Shown: in pieces, positions 36,069 to 45,174 of the stretch
Layout: every line of letters begins with the position of its first letter
Numbering within the stretch: position 1 is the first letter of the stretch
Origin: Aliiglaciecola sp. 3_MG-2023
GTDB lineage: Bacteria > Pseudomonadota > Gammaproteobacteria > Enterobacterales > Alteromonadaceae
Length of the DNA: 64,000 bases
Direction: 5' to 3'
Assembly: GCF_030548205.1 (NCBI RefSeq)
Contig: NZ_JAUORV010000011.1
Location: 62,001 to 126,000, forward strand
Translations under genes and position numbers: made by a program
Notes under the pieces: model-generated
Seen by the model: only the letters and a program-made list of their open reading frames with translations
Database searches by the model: none
Told to the model about the DNA's origin: nothing

Positions 36069-37166
36069 ATGCAAGAGTTTGAATGGCAGCGTGCTGTTAT
36101 AAAAGTCGGTAGCGCATTAATTGCGCCAGATGGAAAGCATTGCAGTGGGCATTATTTATTGGCAATCGCGCGTTTTATTACCGCAAGCCGAGAACAAGGA
36201 AAGGAAGTTATTTTAGTTTCTTCGGGCAGCGTAGCAGCGGGGCGAGGAAATATTCCGATACACCACACACCATCTATAGCAGAAAAACAAGCCATGGCAT
36301 CCATTGGGCAAATGCAGATGATGTCTAATTGGTCGCGATTTTTTGATTTTCCCTGTGCGCAATTATTATTAACTTACGATGATCTGCATAGTCGAACTCG
36401 CTACGTCAATATAAAAAATACATTGCGAGAGTTGCTAAATCATCAAGCATTACCCATAGTGAATGAAAATGATACTGTGGCAGTGAATGAGCTTAAAGTT
36501 GGCGACAATGATAATTTAGGTGCTTACACTGCACTTGTCTCGCAAGCTGATACTCTGATAATTTGTTCTGATGTCGACGGCTTATATGATCAAGATCCGC
36601 GAGTTAATCCAAATGCTAGCCTCATAGCTGAAGTGTCTTGTATCGATGAAAATATTTTTGCTTTAGCTGGTGGTGCAGGCACAAAAATGGGGACTGGTGG
36701 TATGATAACCAAGCTTCAAGCTGCCCAAAAATGCACCCAAAGTGGTATCCAAACCCTTATTGTTAATGGTCAAAAAGGCGAAGTCTTTGACCAATTGTTA
36801 GATGGGAAGATTCAAGGAACCCGTTTTGTGCCGGTCGCGAGTCGTGAAAATGCACGCCGTCAGTGGCTAAAACATACCCTCAAAAGTGGTGGTAAAATAG
36901 TCATTGATTCTGGTGCTAAAACTGCCATTCTTAACAAAGGCGCTTCGTTATTGCCAAGTGGTATTGTCGATGTGATGGGAACCTTTAGTGCAGGTGACGC
37001 CGTCACTATCGAATATCAAAACCATGCTCTTGCCAAGGGGTTGGCACTATATAATTCGTCTGATTTGCACAGCATAAAAGGAATACGAAGCAGTAAAATC
37101 GAAAGTGTTTTAGGTTACACATCGGGTGAAGCCGTGGTGCACAGAGATGATATGGTTTTACTTTAG
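36069..37166 (+). CDS. proB: glutamate 5-kinase
   Basis: A 365-residue enzyme catalysing the first step of proline synthesis (glutamate to glutamyl 5-phosphate). The amino-acid kinase domain has VIKVGSALI, VSSGSVAAGR, NENDTVAVNELKVGDNDNLGA and GGAGTKMGTGGMITKLQAA. A C-terminal PUA domain begins near GGKIVIDSGAKTAI. Length matches E. coli ProB (367). proA follows after 41 bases, giving the usual proBA operon. Feedback inhibition by proline is expected from the family. Confidence 0.97.
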   Translation: MQEFEWQRAVIKVGSALIAPDGKHCSGHYLLAIARFITASREQGKEVILVSSGSVAAGRGNIPIHHTPSIAEKQAMASIGQMQMMSNWSRFFDFPCAQLLLTYDDLHSRTRYVNIKNTLRELLNHQALPIVNENDTVAVNELKVGDNDNLGAYTALVSQADTLIICSDVDGLYDQDPRVNPNASLIAEVSCIDENIFALAGGAGTKMGTGGMITKLQAAQKCTQSGIQTLIVNGQKGEVFDQLLDGKIQGTRFVPVASRENARRQWLKHTLKSGGKIVIDSGAKTAILNKGASLLPSGIVDVMGTFSAGDAVTIEYQNHALAKGLALYNSSDLHSIKGIRSSKIESVLGYTSGEAVVHRDDMVLL

Positions 37167-37207
37167 GATTATTAATCAGTTTTGTTATCAACAGTGAGTA
37201 TATTTAC

Positions 37208-38458
37208 ATGACATTTTCAATCGCAGCAGCAGCAGCAGCAGCAAAAAAAGCGGCAAGAGCCTACTCTTCTTTAGGGAGTCAGGCAAAAAATGCACTGCTA
37301 ACTGAAATTGCCGATCAGTTAATTGTGCAGAAAGAGCACATTTTAATTGCTAACCAAAAAGATTTAGATGCCGCTCAAGAAAATCAAATCGATGCATCCA
37401 TGCAAGATCGCCTACGATTAACCGAACAAAGATTGGAAGGGATCCGTAATGCTGTACTTGAAATTGTCCAGCAAGGAGATCCTGTGGGTGAAATAAGTCA
37501 TGTTCAACAACGTCCAAGTGGCATTCGCGTGGGTAAAATGCGTATTCCATTAGGAGTTATTGCCATGATTTATGAGTCTCGTCCCAATGTCACCATTGAT
37601 GCTGCAGCACTGTGCCTTAAAGCCGGTAATGGCGTGATATTGCGAGGGGGTAAGGAAGCAATTCATTCCAATTTAGCTTTGGCAAAGTGTATTCAGGTGG
37701 CCTTTGAGAAACATCAACTGGATCCTAACGTTGTTGTGGTTGTACCGAATACCGATCGCAGCGTTATGAATGAATTAATGACTCTAAATGAGTCCATTGA
37801 TTTGATTATTCCCCGTGGGGGCGAAGGCTTGATCCGTTTTGTTACGGAAAATAGTCGTATTCCGGTTATTCAGCACTTTAAGGGGGTTTGTCATCTGTAC
37901 ATTGACGAGCATGCGGAGCTAAACAAAGGTCTATCCATTTTAGAAAACGGAAAGACCCAGCGCACAAGTGTGTGTAATTCTCTTGAAACCCTGTTGGTGC
38001 ATCAGTCAGTGGCCGACAAGTTTTTACCCATGGCGGCAAAGATGTTGTCTGAGCACCAGGTTAGAGTCCACGCTTGTGAAAAGAGCATCGCTTATTTTAA
38101 CGGTGCTGAGCCCGCCACCGTTGATGATTGGCATGCGGAATATTTAGCCTTAGAGATTGCAGTACGAGTTGTGGATGATTTCGAACATGCCATTGAACAC
38201 ATTGGCTTGTATGGGTCAGGACACACTGAGGTGATAGTGACGCAAGACTACTCAGCTGCAAATGAATTTATTCGCGTTGTGGATTCTGCGGTCGTGATGG
38301 CAAATGCATCGTCCCGTTTCTCCGATGGTGGAGAGCTAGGTTTGGGTGCGGAAATTGGCATTTCTACCAGTAAATTGCATGCATATGGCCCAATGGGTGC
38401 CGAGTCATTAACTACAGAGAAGTTTGTGGTTTATGGTGACGGTGAAATTCGTGGATAA
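37208..38458 (+). CDS. proA: gamma-glutamyl phosphate reductase
   Basis: A 416-residue NADPH-dependent reductase for the second step of proline synthesis. Typical segments are IYESRPNVTIDAAALCLKAGNGVILRGGKEA, VPNTDRSVMNEL, PRGGEGLIRFV and the active-site Cys region KTQRTSVCNSLETLLVH. Length matches E. coli ProA (417). The second and following codons include a run of seven GCA (Ala) codons at 37223-37243 and then A-rich Lys codons, a slippage-prone tract inside the coding sequence. Confidence 0.97.
   Translation: MTFSIAAAAAAAKKAARAYSSLGSQAKNALLTEIADQLIVQKEHILIANQKDLDAAQENQIDASMQDRLRLTEQRLEGIRNAVLEIVQQGDPVGEISHVQQRPSGIRVGKMRIPLGVIAMIYESRPNVTIDAAALCLKAGNGVILRGGKEAIHSNLALAKCIQVAFEKHQLDPNVVVVVPNTDRSVMNELMTLNESIDLIIPRGGEGLIRFVTENSRIPVIQHFKGVCHLYIDEHAELNKGLSILENGKTQRTSVCNSLETLLVHQSVADKFLPMAAKMLSEHQVRVHACEKSIAYFNGAEPATVDDWHAEYLALEIAVRVVDDFEHAIEHIGLYGSGHTEVIVTQDYSAANEFIRVVDSAVVMANASSRFSDGGELGLGAEIGISTSKLHAYGPMGAESLTTEKFVVYGDGEIRG
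37223..37243 (+). repeat. (GCA)7 trinucleotide repeat in proA
   Basis: Seven perfect GCA units encode an Ala run at residues 6-12 of ProA, immediately followed by AAAAAA. Length change by whole triplets would keep the frame, but slippage in the adjoining A run would not. Confidence 0.8.
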
Positions 38459-38481
38459 CTATGATTCCATAAGGCGCTAAA

Positions 38482-38724
38482 ATGGCCAGAGGTTCCCTCG
38501 AAACTTGGGTCTTTGTGCTATTTATTGTTGCCGTGGTCGTAATCCCAATCCTGGTAGGATTGGGATTTTTCAAACTTTATAGGCTGCTGAGGCCTTTTGC
38601 TGATGCACCGCAACAACCTACTTCATTTACCTATGATGCACCAAGTGATAGCTTTTTCAAATGCACCTTTGTTGGTTGGCTGATTTGTGCCCCTCTTTTC
38701 TATTTAGTCTATACGTATCTATAG
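38482..38724 (+). CDS. small two-helix membrane protein
   Basis: An 80-residue protein with predicted helices at about 9-31 and 61-79 and a polar middle (LLRPFADAPQQPTSFTYD). No family recognised. The ATG at 38482 follows AAGGCG by about 5 bases and lies 23 bases after proA, so it may be the last gene of that operon. It is convergent with the M20 peptidase gene, with only 13 bases between. Confidence 0.65.
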   Translation: MARGSLETWVFVLFIVAVVVIPILVGLGFFKLYRLLRPFADAPQQPTSFTYDAPSDSFFKCTFVGWLICAPLFYLVYTYL

Positions 38725-38737
38725 TCATAGCTGACTA

Positions 38738-40222
38738 TTAATTCGCACTTAGGGGTACTGAGACACCACTGGTTTCTTGCAGCACGGCATGAAAAAAGCG
38801 AATTGCACTTAGATAGTCAGTCACTTGTAATTGTTCATTGATTCCATGAAAGCGCGTTAGGCCGTCAGGATCCAAACGTATCATCATAAACCGATAAATG
38901 TTGTCTGAGAGGGCATTATAATATCGAGAGTCTGTGGCTCCAACGAGCAAATATGGCGCAACAAGTACTTCGTTATTCTGCTGACGTATATGCTTTTCAA
39001 TCAGCTTGTAAGCAAAACTATCCGTGGGAGAAACCGCCGAAGGCTCGGTTCCCATGAAGTCGCTGACCACCACTCGTTCATCATCAATGGCATTGATAAC
39101 ATGTTGTTTGACCGTTTCAATTGTATCCCCGGGTAATATTCGAAAGTTTATCACCGCAGATGCCTGAGAAGGTAATATGTTTGACTTGGAACTACCACTT
39201 GCCATGGTGGCAGCGATGGTTGTTCTGATGCTTGCAGCACTTGATGGCGTATCTAACATTACATTGCTGACAACAGGTTCGAATAACCATAAATTTGCCA
39301 TGGGCAAACGATTGCTCATTGGAGCGTACGTGGCAATGGCATCAAATGTCATTTTGCTAAAGGTTAAATCAGTATCGAATTGGTTATTTTCGATATTAAC
39401 AATAGCTTCACTTAATATTCCAAGGGCTGAATGTTCTGGCGGTTGAGAGGAATGCCCCCCTTGGGAATCAACTGTCAGTTTAAGGTTTACAATCCCCTTT
39501 TCAGCAATACCAATGATTGCAACAGGTTGTTCGACTTTTGGGATGATGCCTTGTGTTATGGCTCCGCCCTCATCTAATACAAATTCAAACTCGATACCTT
39601 GGTCTTGCAAATACTCTGCAATTTTCGCCGCCCCTTGATAGCCGCCGATCTCTTCATCATGACCGAAAGCTAAATATATTCCGCGCTTGAACGACTTGTT
39701 TTGCTGTAACAATAATTCCATGGATTCTAATAGTGCAAATACCGTCACTTTGTCATCTAGTGTGCCTCTTCCCCAAATAACATCGTTTACGACAGCGCCA
39801 CTGAAAGGCGGTTGTTGCCACTTATCTAAGGTTGCATCGTCCACGGGAACCACATCCATGTGTCCCATAAATAAGGCCGGTTTCAAGGTCTTATCTGTGC
39901 CAGGAAAGTAATACAATAAACTATGTTCACTGAAAGTCTTTTGTTGTGCAATTTGGTGCACGAGAGGGTAGCTTTGTTGAATATGACGTCTTAAATCAAT
40001 GAAAGGTTTGTCATCAAACTGTTTAGGATCATCATAGGATATGGTTTTGAATTGAATGCCCTTGGCTAGTCTGCTGACAACGGCGTCTTTATCCAATGGT
40101 AATTGACGCTCTATTTGTTGAACTTGAAGTTGTTTATCTACAAAGACGGTTTCCGTACGAATCCATAAGATAGCAGTAAGTATGACTAAAAAAAGCAGCA
40201 ACAAGCCAATTAACTTTTTCAT
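38738..40222 (-). CDS. M20-family metallopeptidase (PM20D1/carboxypeptidase-like)
   Basis: A 494-residue protein with an N-terminal transmembrane anchor (about 4-20, LIGLLLLFLVILTAILWI), so membrane-attached with the enzyme in the periplasm. The M20 di-zinc motifs are present: MGHMDVVPVD (His and Asp), WGRGTLDDK (bridging Asp), GHDEEIGG (catalytic Glu pair) and a late HGINEQ. The sequence is like PM20D1 and yeast CPS1 peptidases, which cleave or condense N-acyl amino acids and dipeptides. The ATG at 40222 is chosen because AAGGGA precedes it; an ATG 33 bases upstream is less likely. Confidence 0.92.
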   Translation of the reverse strand: MKKLIGLLLLFLVILTAILWIRTETVFVDKQLQVQQIERQLPLDKDAVVSRLAKGIQFKTISYDDPKQFDDKPFIDLRRHIQQSYPLVHQIAQQKTFSEHSLLYYFPGTDKTLKPALFMGHMDVVPVDDATLDKWQQPPFSGAVVNDVIWGRGTLDDKVTVFALLESMELLLQQNKSFKRGIYLAFGHDEEIGGYQGAAKIAEYLQDQGIEFEFVLDEGGAITQGIIPKVEQPVAIIGIAEKGIVNLKLTVDSQGGHSSQPPEHSALGILSEAIVNIENNQFDTDLTFSKMTFDAIATYAPMSNRLPMANLWLFEPVVSNVMLDTPSSAASIRTTIAATMASGSSKSNILPSQASAVINFRILPGDTIETVKQHVINAIDDERVVVSDFMGTEPSAVSPTDSFAYKLIEKHIRQQNNEVLVAPYLLVGATDSRYYNALSDNIYRFMMIRLDPDGLTRFHGINEQLQVTDYLSAIRFFHAVLQETSGVSVPLSAN

Positions 40223-40343
40223 TTGAAACGTCCCTTTTAATGATTGAAATGTCAATAATGTGCTAAAACAGCATACTCTTAATTCGTGCCTTTGAAAACG
40301 ATTTGCTACTATCCCTAACTAATCACTTTGAACGAGCCTTAAC

Positions 40344-41255
40344 GTGTCAAATATACAACTTTTTATTAGCTGCACTTTAATTTGGGGCTCAACCTGGATA
40401 GCCATAACTTTTCAATTGGGTGACGTGGATCCAGTATTATCGGTTGCCTACCGATTTACTATCGCTTCTGTGATTCTAGGTTGTGTGTGTTGGTATAAGA
40501 AGTTGCCACTGAAATTACCCATGCATATTCATATTAAAATGGCCGCTGTGGGACTCTGTCTTTATACTCTTGATTACAGCTTTTTATACGAAAGCCAAAA
40601 GTATTTAGTGAGCGCGGTGGTCGCGCTTATGAGTTCATGCATTATTTACATTAATGTGATTATGCGTCGCCTACTTTTAAAAAAGCCGATTCGTTTAGAG
40701 GTGGTGCTTGGCGCAACCTTTGGTTTACTGGGAATGGCGATGATTTTTGTACCGCAATTTGAACATGCACAAACCCATATGTTTTTGTCGTTGGGAATTA
40801 CCCTGGCATGTATATCGTTTGTCTGTGCAGCGCTAGGAAACGTTATCTCAGAACGCATACTGGACCACGGAACTCCGGTGATTCAAATGAATTTTTGGGC
40901 AATGACCTATGCCTTGGTTTTTCTATACGGTTACGCCTTTCTGAATGGTGCGGAATTGATATTACCCAGTTCAACTGACTATTACCTGTCGCTGCTTTTC
41001 CTGGCTGTGTTTGGTTCAGTCTTAGCCTTTGGCGCTTATATGAAACTTGTCCAACAAATTGGTTCAGACAAAGCCGCTTATGTGGTGTTAATGTATCCTT
41101 TAGTGGCGTTAGGTATTTCAACGTTGTTCGAAGGCTATCAGTGGCAATTCCCTGCATTGGTTGGGGTGCTTATAGTGTTACTGGGAAATGGGATTGCAAT
41201 GGGCAAGGTGCCACTGTTGTTAAAGAGGGTTAAAGCCCGCCAAATTAACGATTAA
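40344..41255 (+). CDS. DMT-superfamily (EamA) permease
   Basis: A 303-residue integral membrane protein with about ten predicted helices in two EamA repeats; the N-terminus LFISCTLIWGSTWIAITFQLG and the mid-protein glycine-rich helices are typical of the drug/metabolite transporter superfamily. Probably exports an amino acid or other metabolite; the substrate is unknown. It is divergent from the M20 peptidase gene, and its start has no strong binding site. Confidence 0.9.
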   Translation: MSNIQLFISCTLIWGSTWIAITFQLGDVDPVLSVAYRFTIASVILGCVCWYKKLPLKLPMHIHIKMAAVGLCLYTLDYSFLYESQKYLVSAVVALMSSCIIYINVIMRRLLLKKPIRLEVVLGATFGLLGMAMIFVPQFEHAQTHMFLSLGITLACISFVCAALGNVISERILDHGTPVIQMNFWAMTYALVFLYGYAFLNGAELILPSSTDYYLSLLFLAVFGSVLAFGAYMKLVQQIGSDKAAYVVLMYPLVALGISTLFEGYQWQFPALVGVLIVLLGNGIAMGKVPLLLKRVKARQIND

Positions 41256-41278
41256 ATCCAGCTAATGAGCTAAAAAAA

Positions 41279-41305
41279 CGTGGTTTATAAAGCTAATAAA
41301 CCACG
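41279..41305 (-). terminator. terminator of the PspB-like gene
   Basis: A 10-base perfect stem, CGTGGTTTAT (41279-41288) and ATAAACCACG (41296-41305), loop 7 bases. Seven A residues at 41272-41278 become a T run on the minus strand, just after the end of the 41321-41593 gene. It may also slow plus-strand transcription from the EamA gene. Confidence 0.85.
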
Positions 41306-41320
41306 CTGTAATGGAATCGC

Positions 41321-41593
41321 TCAAAGTGAGTTTATCTTTTGGTTGAGTTCATAAGCAGGTTCGGTGACTATTTTCTCAAGCACTTGAATACGCTCTTTTA
41401 AGTCTTTTATTTCCTGATCCTTATGATTGATCGTGGTTTGAAATTGCTGCTCTTTTGTGGCTTTAAATGGATTTTCGGTGTCTCCATTGAACCAATCTAT
41501 GAATTTCCAATTGTGTTTTGTGTCTAACCAAGCCGCAGCTAAATATAAAGACAGGCTAGCCACAATGATTAATGTAATTGTTAATCCGCTCAT
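41321..41593 (-). CDS. PspB-like small membrane protein
   Basis: A 90-residue protein with one N-terminal helix (about 3-21) and a C-terminal coiled coil (DQEIKDLKERIQVLEKIVTEPAYEL). The ERIQVLEKIV segment resembles the RERIQALESIL region of phage-shock protein PspB, though the middle and the total length (PspB about 75) differ. No pspA or pspC lies nearby, so it may be a PspB relative with a separate role. ATG start with AGGAAAT before it. Confidence 0.7.
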   Translation of the reverse strand: MSGLTITLIIVASLSLYLAAAWLDTKHNWKFIDWFNGDTENPFKATKEQQFQTTINHKDQEIKDLKERIQVLEKIVTEPAYELNQKINSL

Positions 41594-41808
41594 GATATTT
41601 CCTCTATGTTAGTTATTAAAAACGGTTCAAGTGAGTGATATAAAAAACCTTCTCTATTCATTTAGTGCACATTCAAAGCTTCTGTTTATTCACCGCTTAA
41701 TGCTTTAGTCTTGTCTTTGAAAAAAACATTACAGATTTTGTGTAATATTTTTTTCAGGGGGGAGACTAATACCCTAGAGTTTAAATTTTAAGGTTGCAGG
41801 GATCACCA

Positions 41809-42342
41809 TTGAGCAAGGATTTTAATGCCATTGTTTCCGAATATGGACCACTACTAAGCCGAATTGCCTCTAGTTACGAGGCCAATCAACACTTGCAACA
41901 AGAATTATTGCAAGAAATAAGCTTAGCGGTGTGGCAATCATTAAAAGCTTTTAAAGGGAATAGTAGCCTTAAAACGTACATTTTACGGGTTGCCCATAAT
42001 AAAGCGGTGACCCATGTTGCTTATCATGCGAAACAGCCCTCCAGTGAACGCTATTGTGAGATAGAAAGTCCCCACTCTACCATTGCTACCTCGGCTACTA
42101 ACGGCGCCTTTACTGACCGTCGTCCCTCACCTGAATCTGACTTGGCGAAACAGCATAAGGTCAACTTATTACTTCAGGCGGTTCGTCAACTTCCTGTTCA
42201 ATCTCGGCAAATCGTAACTATGTCAATGGAGGGATTGGGTTATCAGGAAATTGCTGAGGTGTGCGGCATTAGCTCAACTAATGTTGGGGTGATTCTCAAT
42301 CGCGCAAAAAAGTCTTTAACGGAGATAATTAATCATGAGTAA
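41809..42342 (+). CDS. ECF-type RNA polymerase sigma factor
   Basis: A 177-residue sigma factor with region 2 (LLQEISLAVWQSLKAFKGNSSLKTYILRVAHNKAVTH) and region 4 (LPVQSRQIVTMSMEGLGYQEIAEVCGISSTNVGVILNRAKK). TTG at 41809 is chosen because AGGGA lies 7 bases before it; TTG at 41794 follows its AAGG with no spacing. The following membrane-protein gene overlaps its last 8 bases, an arrangement typical of sigma/anti-sigma pairs. Its targets are unknown. Confidence 0.9.
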   Translation: MSKDFNAIVSEYGPLLSRIASSYEANQHLQQELLQEISLAVWQSLKAFKGNSSLKTYILRVAHNKAVTHVAYHAKQPSSERYCEIESPHSTIATSATNGAFTDRRPSPESDLAKQHKVNLLLQAVRQLPVQSRQIVTMSMEGLGYQEIAEVCGISSTNVGVILNRAKKSLTEIINHE

Positions 42343-42916
42343 TGACGACTTCAATTTAGACAAAATCTGGCAGCAACAAGATGTGACTAAAGTGAATGTT
42401 CAATCTTTGAAGCGCCAATGGTGGCTAATGAGGATGAAACAATATTTGTATATAATGTTGGATGGATTAGCCGTTATGTCTGTGCCTTTAGTCTTGTGGT
42501 TTTTCCCTAAGGAATTATCTACTTTTGAAGGTGTTTGGATTGGTGTTGTATTTCTATTTGTCTGCATCTGGTTCTTCTATCTTTTATGGTTAAGACGATT
42601 TTCTTTGGGTTTCAACTCTGAAACAGCAACAACATCAGATTTTATCCAACGGGTAAAACTGCAATATCAGCAGAATATAAAAATCGCTTATGTCAACAAG
42701 GTGCTATGCTACATCACCCCCATGTTCTTTGTTGGTTATGCGGCCTTTGCTTTCTGGGGCGACTTTGTTGAACAACAGGAATTAGTGCGAAAAGCAAAGG
42801 TTATGTTAATACTGAATATTGTTTGTATGCCTTTAATGTGGCTATGGATGCACAAAAGACAGTTAAAATTCAAACGTTTGCTTGAGGAGTTTGAATCTCA
42901 ATCTCCCCTAAACTGA
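42335..42916 (+). CDS. four-helix membrane protein, candidate anti-sigma factor
   Basis: A 193-residue protein with a soluble N-terminus of about 30 residues and four predicted helices (about 37-57, 64-87, 124-142 and 148-166 in order), then a basic tail. The gene overlaps the sigma gene by 8 bases and is presumably co-translated. No zinc-binding HxxxCxxC anti-sigma motif is present, so if it is an anti-sigma factor it belongs to an unfamiliar type. The assignment rests on genomic position only. Confidence 0.8.
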   Translation: MSNDDFNLDKIWQQQDVTKVNVQSLKRQWWLMRMKQYLYIMLDGLAVMSVPLVLWFFPKELSTFEGVWIGVVFLFVCIWFFYLLWLRRFSLGFNSETATTSDFIQRVKLQYQQNIKIAYVNKVLCYITPMFFVGYAAFAFWGDFVEQQELVRKAKVMLILNIVCMPLMWLWMHKRQLKFKRLLEEFESQSPLN

Positions 42917-43056
42917 AGTGTGAAGTCACGTTCCACTTTTGAGCATTGCACATCCCTTCCTTAGCAATTTTTGATAGGGAGTTGTGGATTATTTTTCTAT
43001 GCGAGTTGCGCTGGTTTTTGTATCATGGCGCAACTTTGGATTTTAGACGAATTTTC

Positions 43057-43647
43057 ATGAACGAAATCGAACAGTTGTTAGAGAATAATCGTAAATGGTC
43101 AGAAAGAACGACTAAAGTCACGCCACACTTTTTTGAGTCCTTGGCACAGCAGCAAACTCCCAAGTTTTTGTGGATTGGTTGTTCAGATAGCCGTGTGCCT
43201 GCAAATCAAATCGTCGACCTTCCCCCAGGAGAAGTGTTTGTTCATAGAAATGTGGCCAACCTTGTTGTTCATACGGATTTTAATTGTCTTTCTGTTTTGC
43301 AGTTTGCCATTGATGTACTGAAAGTTGAGCATGTTATTGTTTGTGGCCACTATGGTTGTGGTGGTATCGATGCAGCAATTCAACAAGAGCCCCTTAACTT
43401 AAGTTTAGTGGACAATTGGCTGGGGCACATTCGTGATATTGCGTGTAAACACGAAAAAGAACTGAACAAGCTAAATGGTGCCGCAAAATCGGCGCGACTG
43501 TGTGAAATTAATGTACTCGAACAAACTGAAAATGTGAAACGCAACTCAATTATTAGAGATGCCCTTGCCCGTGGTCAAAAATTAAAGATTCACAGTTGGG
43601 TATATAGCCTGAAAAATGGTTTGGTAACTGATTTAAGCGTGGATTGA
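43057..43647 (+). CDS. can: beta-carbonic anhydrase
   Basis: A 196-residue enzyme interconverting CO2 and bicarbonate. Zinc ligands and dyad are clear in CSDSRVPANQIVDLPPGEVFVHRNVANLV and VCGHYGCGGIDAA (Cys, His and Cys ligands, Asp-Arg dyad). ATG at 43057 gives MNEIEQLLENNRKW, the normal N-terminus; frames extending upstream to 42946 add an unrelated hydrophobic stretch and are rejected. Somewhat shorter than E. coli Can (220). Confidence 0.96.
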   Translation: MNEIEQLLENNRKWSERTTKVTPHFFESLAQQQTPKFLWIGCSDSRVPANQIVDLPPGEVFVHRNVANLVVHTDFNCLSVLQFAIDVLKVEHVIVCGHYGCGGIDAAIQQEPLNLSLVDNWLGHIRDIACKHEKELNKLNGAAKSARLCEINVLEQTENVKRNSIIRDALARGQKLKIHSWVYSLKNGLVTDLSVD

Positions 43648-43859
43648 TGTGATAATCATAAAGTGGTCAATTTTTCTATGACTTTTAACAATTACTGGTT
43701 GAATACATACGCGTTATAATACGATTTTAATCTGGTTTATAGCGTATATCTTAAAATTGAATCTTCTATTCCTATATAATTTAACCTTAACGTTATTTGT
43801 AACTGACGACCTAATGTTTTACTTGTAACTTCTTTATTAAAAAGGACTTAATCGAACTA

Positions 43860-45116
43860 ATGACCACCGAAGAGATTGTCGAACATTCTAAACCTAAACT
43901 TGGACTGTTTGAATTTGTTGCCTTAACCGCATTTATGACATCGATCGTAGCGTTGAGTATTGATGCTATGTTACCGGCACTCAATCAAATTGGCAGTGAT
44001 CTGGGCAGTGAAAGCCCTCAATACACCCACATGATTATATCCATTTTCTTTTTGGGAATGGCGTTCGGGCAACTGTATTATGGTCCTTACTCAGATACTA
44101 AAGGACGAAGAGCAGCAATATTATCAGGTTTGATCGTGTTTGCATTGGGCACAGTCATATGCTTATTTTCCCAATCCATGGAAATGTTGTTGCTTGGTAG
44201 AGTGATTCAAGCATTTGGTGTTTCTGGCCCTCGAATCGCGAGTATTGCGTTAATTCGAGATCAGTTTGAAGGTGAGGCTATGGCCAGAGTGATGTCATTT
44301 ATCATGATGGTATTCATTTTGGTGCCAATGATTGCCCCTGCTTTTGGTAAGACCATTTTATATTTTGCCTCTTGGCGGGAAATATTTGTTTCCTTTTTGA
44401 TAATCGGGTTTGCTCTGGCAGTGTGGTTTTTCAGCCGTCAACCTGAAACCTTACCTAAATCAAAACGCAAACCTTTTACGTTCTCAAGTTTGTGGGCTTC
44501 TAGTAAGTTTATTCTGACTCAAAAAACGGTAATGATGTACACCTTATCCATGGGCTGTATTTTTGGTTCTTTCCTTGCTTACCTAAGTGCTTCACAAACC
44601 ATTTTTGAAGACTTTTACTCACAAGGTGATATGTTCCCCCTAATATTTGCCGTATTAGCGTTCTCCATCGGCATAGCGTCGTTTATCAACGGTACTTTGG
44701 TGATGAGTTTAGGAATGCACAAGCTTTGTACCTTAGCGATTTGTGGGACTGTTGTGATGTCGACTATTTTTGTTCTCGTCACTTTCTATTATCAAGGATT
44801 GCCGCCGCTATTAGTTACCATTGCCATTTTGTTTGTGAATTTCTTCTTTATTGGTGTGTTGTTTGGCAACCTCAATTCATTGGCAATGTTGCCATTGGGA
44901 CATATAGCAGGATTGGGGGCAGCGATTACAGGTTCACTTAGTAGCGCCTTTGCTGTGCCGGTTGCAATGATAATTGGCAGTTTTGTGAAAACCGATATAT
45001 TACCTATCGCTTTAGGGTTTCTAGTCTTTGGCTTGATTACTTTGGTTTGCTTTCGGTTAGCTGGATCTAAAGATAAACGAACACAGGTGTGTAACACCCG
45101 CAAAATAACAAAATAG
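43860..45116 (+). CDS. Bcr/CflA-family MFS multidrug efflux transporter
   Basis: A 418-residue protein with twelve predicted helices. The N-terminal SIDAMLPALNQIGSDLG and the MFS loop GQLYYGPYSDTKGRRAAIL are typical of the Bcr/CflA (14-family DHA1) exporters. Likely a proton-driven exporter of drugs or small compounds. The ATG follows AAAAGGACTTAATCG, and a 212-base gap separates it from the carbonic anhydrase gene. Confidence 0.93.
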   Translation: MTTEEIVEHSKPKLGLFEFVALTAFMTSIVALSIDAMLPALNQIGSDLGSESPQYTHMIISIFFLGMAFGQLYYGPYSDTKGRRAAILSGLIVFALGTVICLFSQSMEMLLLGRVIQAFGVSGPRIASIALIRDQFEGEAMARVMSFIMMVFILVPMIAPAFGKTILYFASWREIFVSFLIIGFALAVWFFSRQPETLPKSKRKPFTFSSLWASSKFILTQKTVMMYTLSMGCIFGSFLAYLSASQTIFEDFYSQGDMFPLIFAVLAFSIGIASFINGTLVMSLGMHKLCTLAICGTVVMSTIFVLVTFYYQGLPPLLVTIAILFVNFFFIGVLFGNLNSLAMLPLGHIAGLGAAITGSLSSAFAVPVAMIIGSFVKTDILPIALGFLVFGLITLVCFRLAGSKDKRTQVCNTRKITK

Positions 45117-45174
45117 AGAGAACTTAATTCCGTTCAAGTAGTGTCTATTTTGTTATTCTTGAATAAAACGCGGC

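Noticed and set aside
38721-38738. ATAGTCA/TGACTAT inverted repeat between convergent genes
   Set aside because: The 7-base AT-rich stem without a T run is too weak to call a terminator.
42946-43056. N-terminal extension of the carbonic anhydrase
   Set aside because: The added residues are unrelated to the family; ATG 43057 gives the normal N-terminus.
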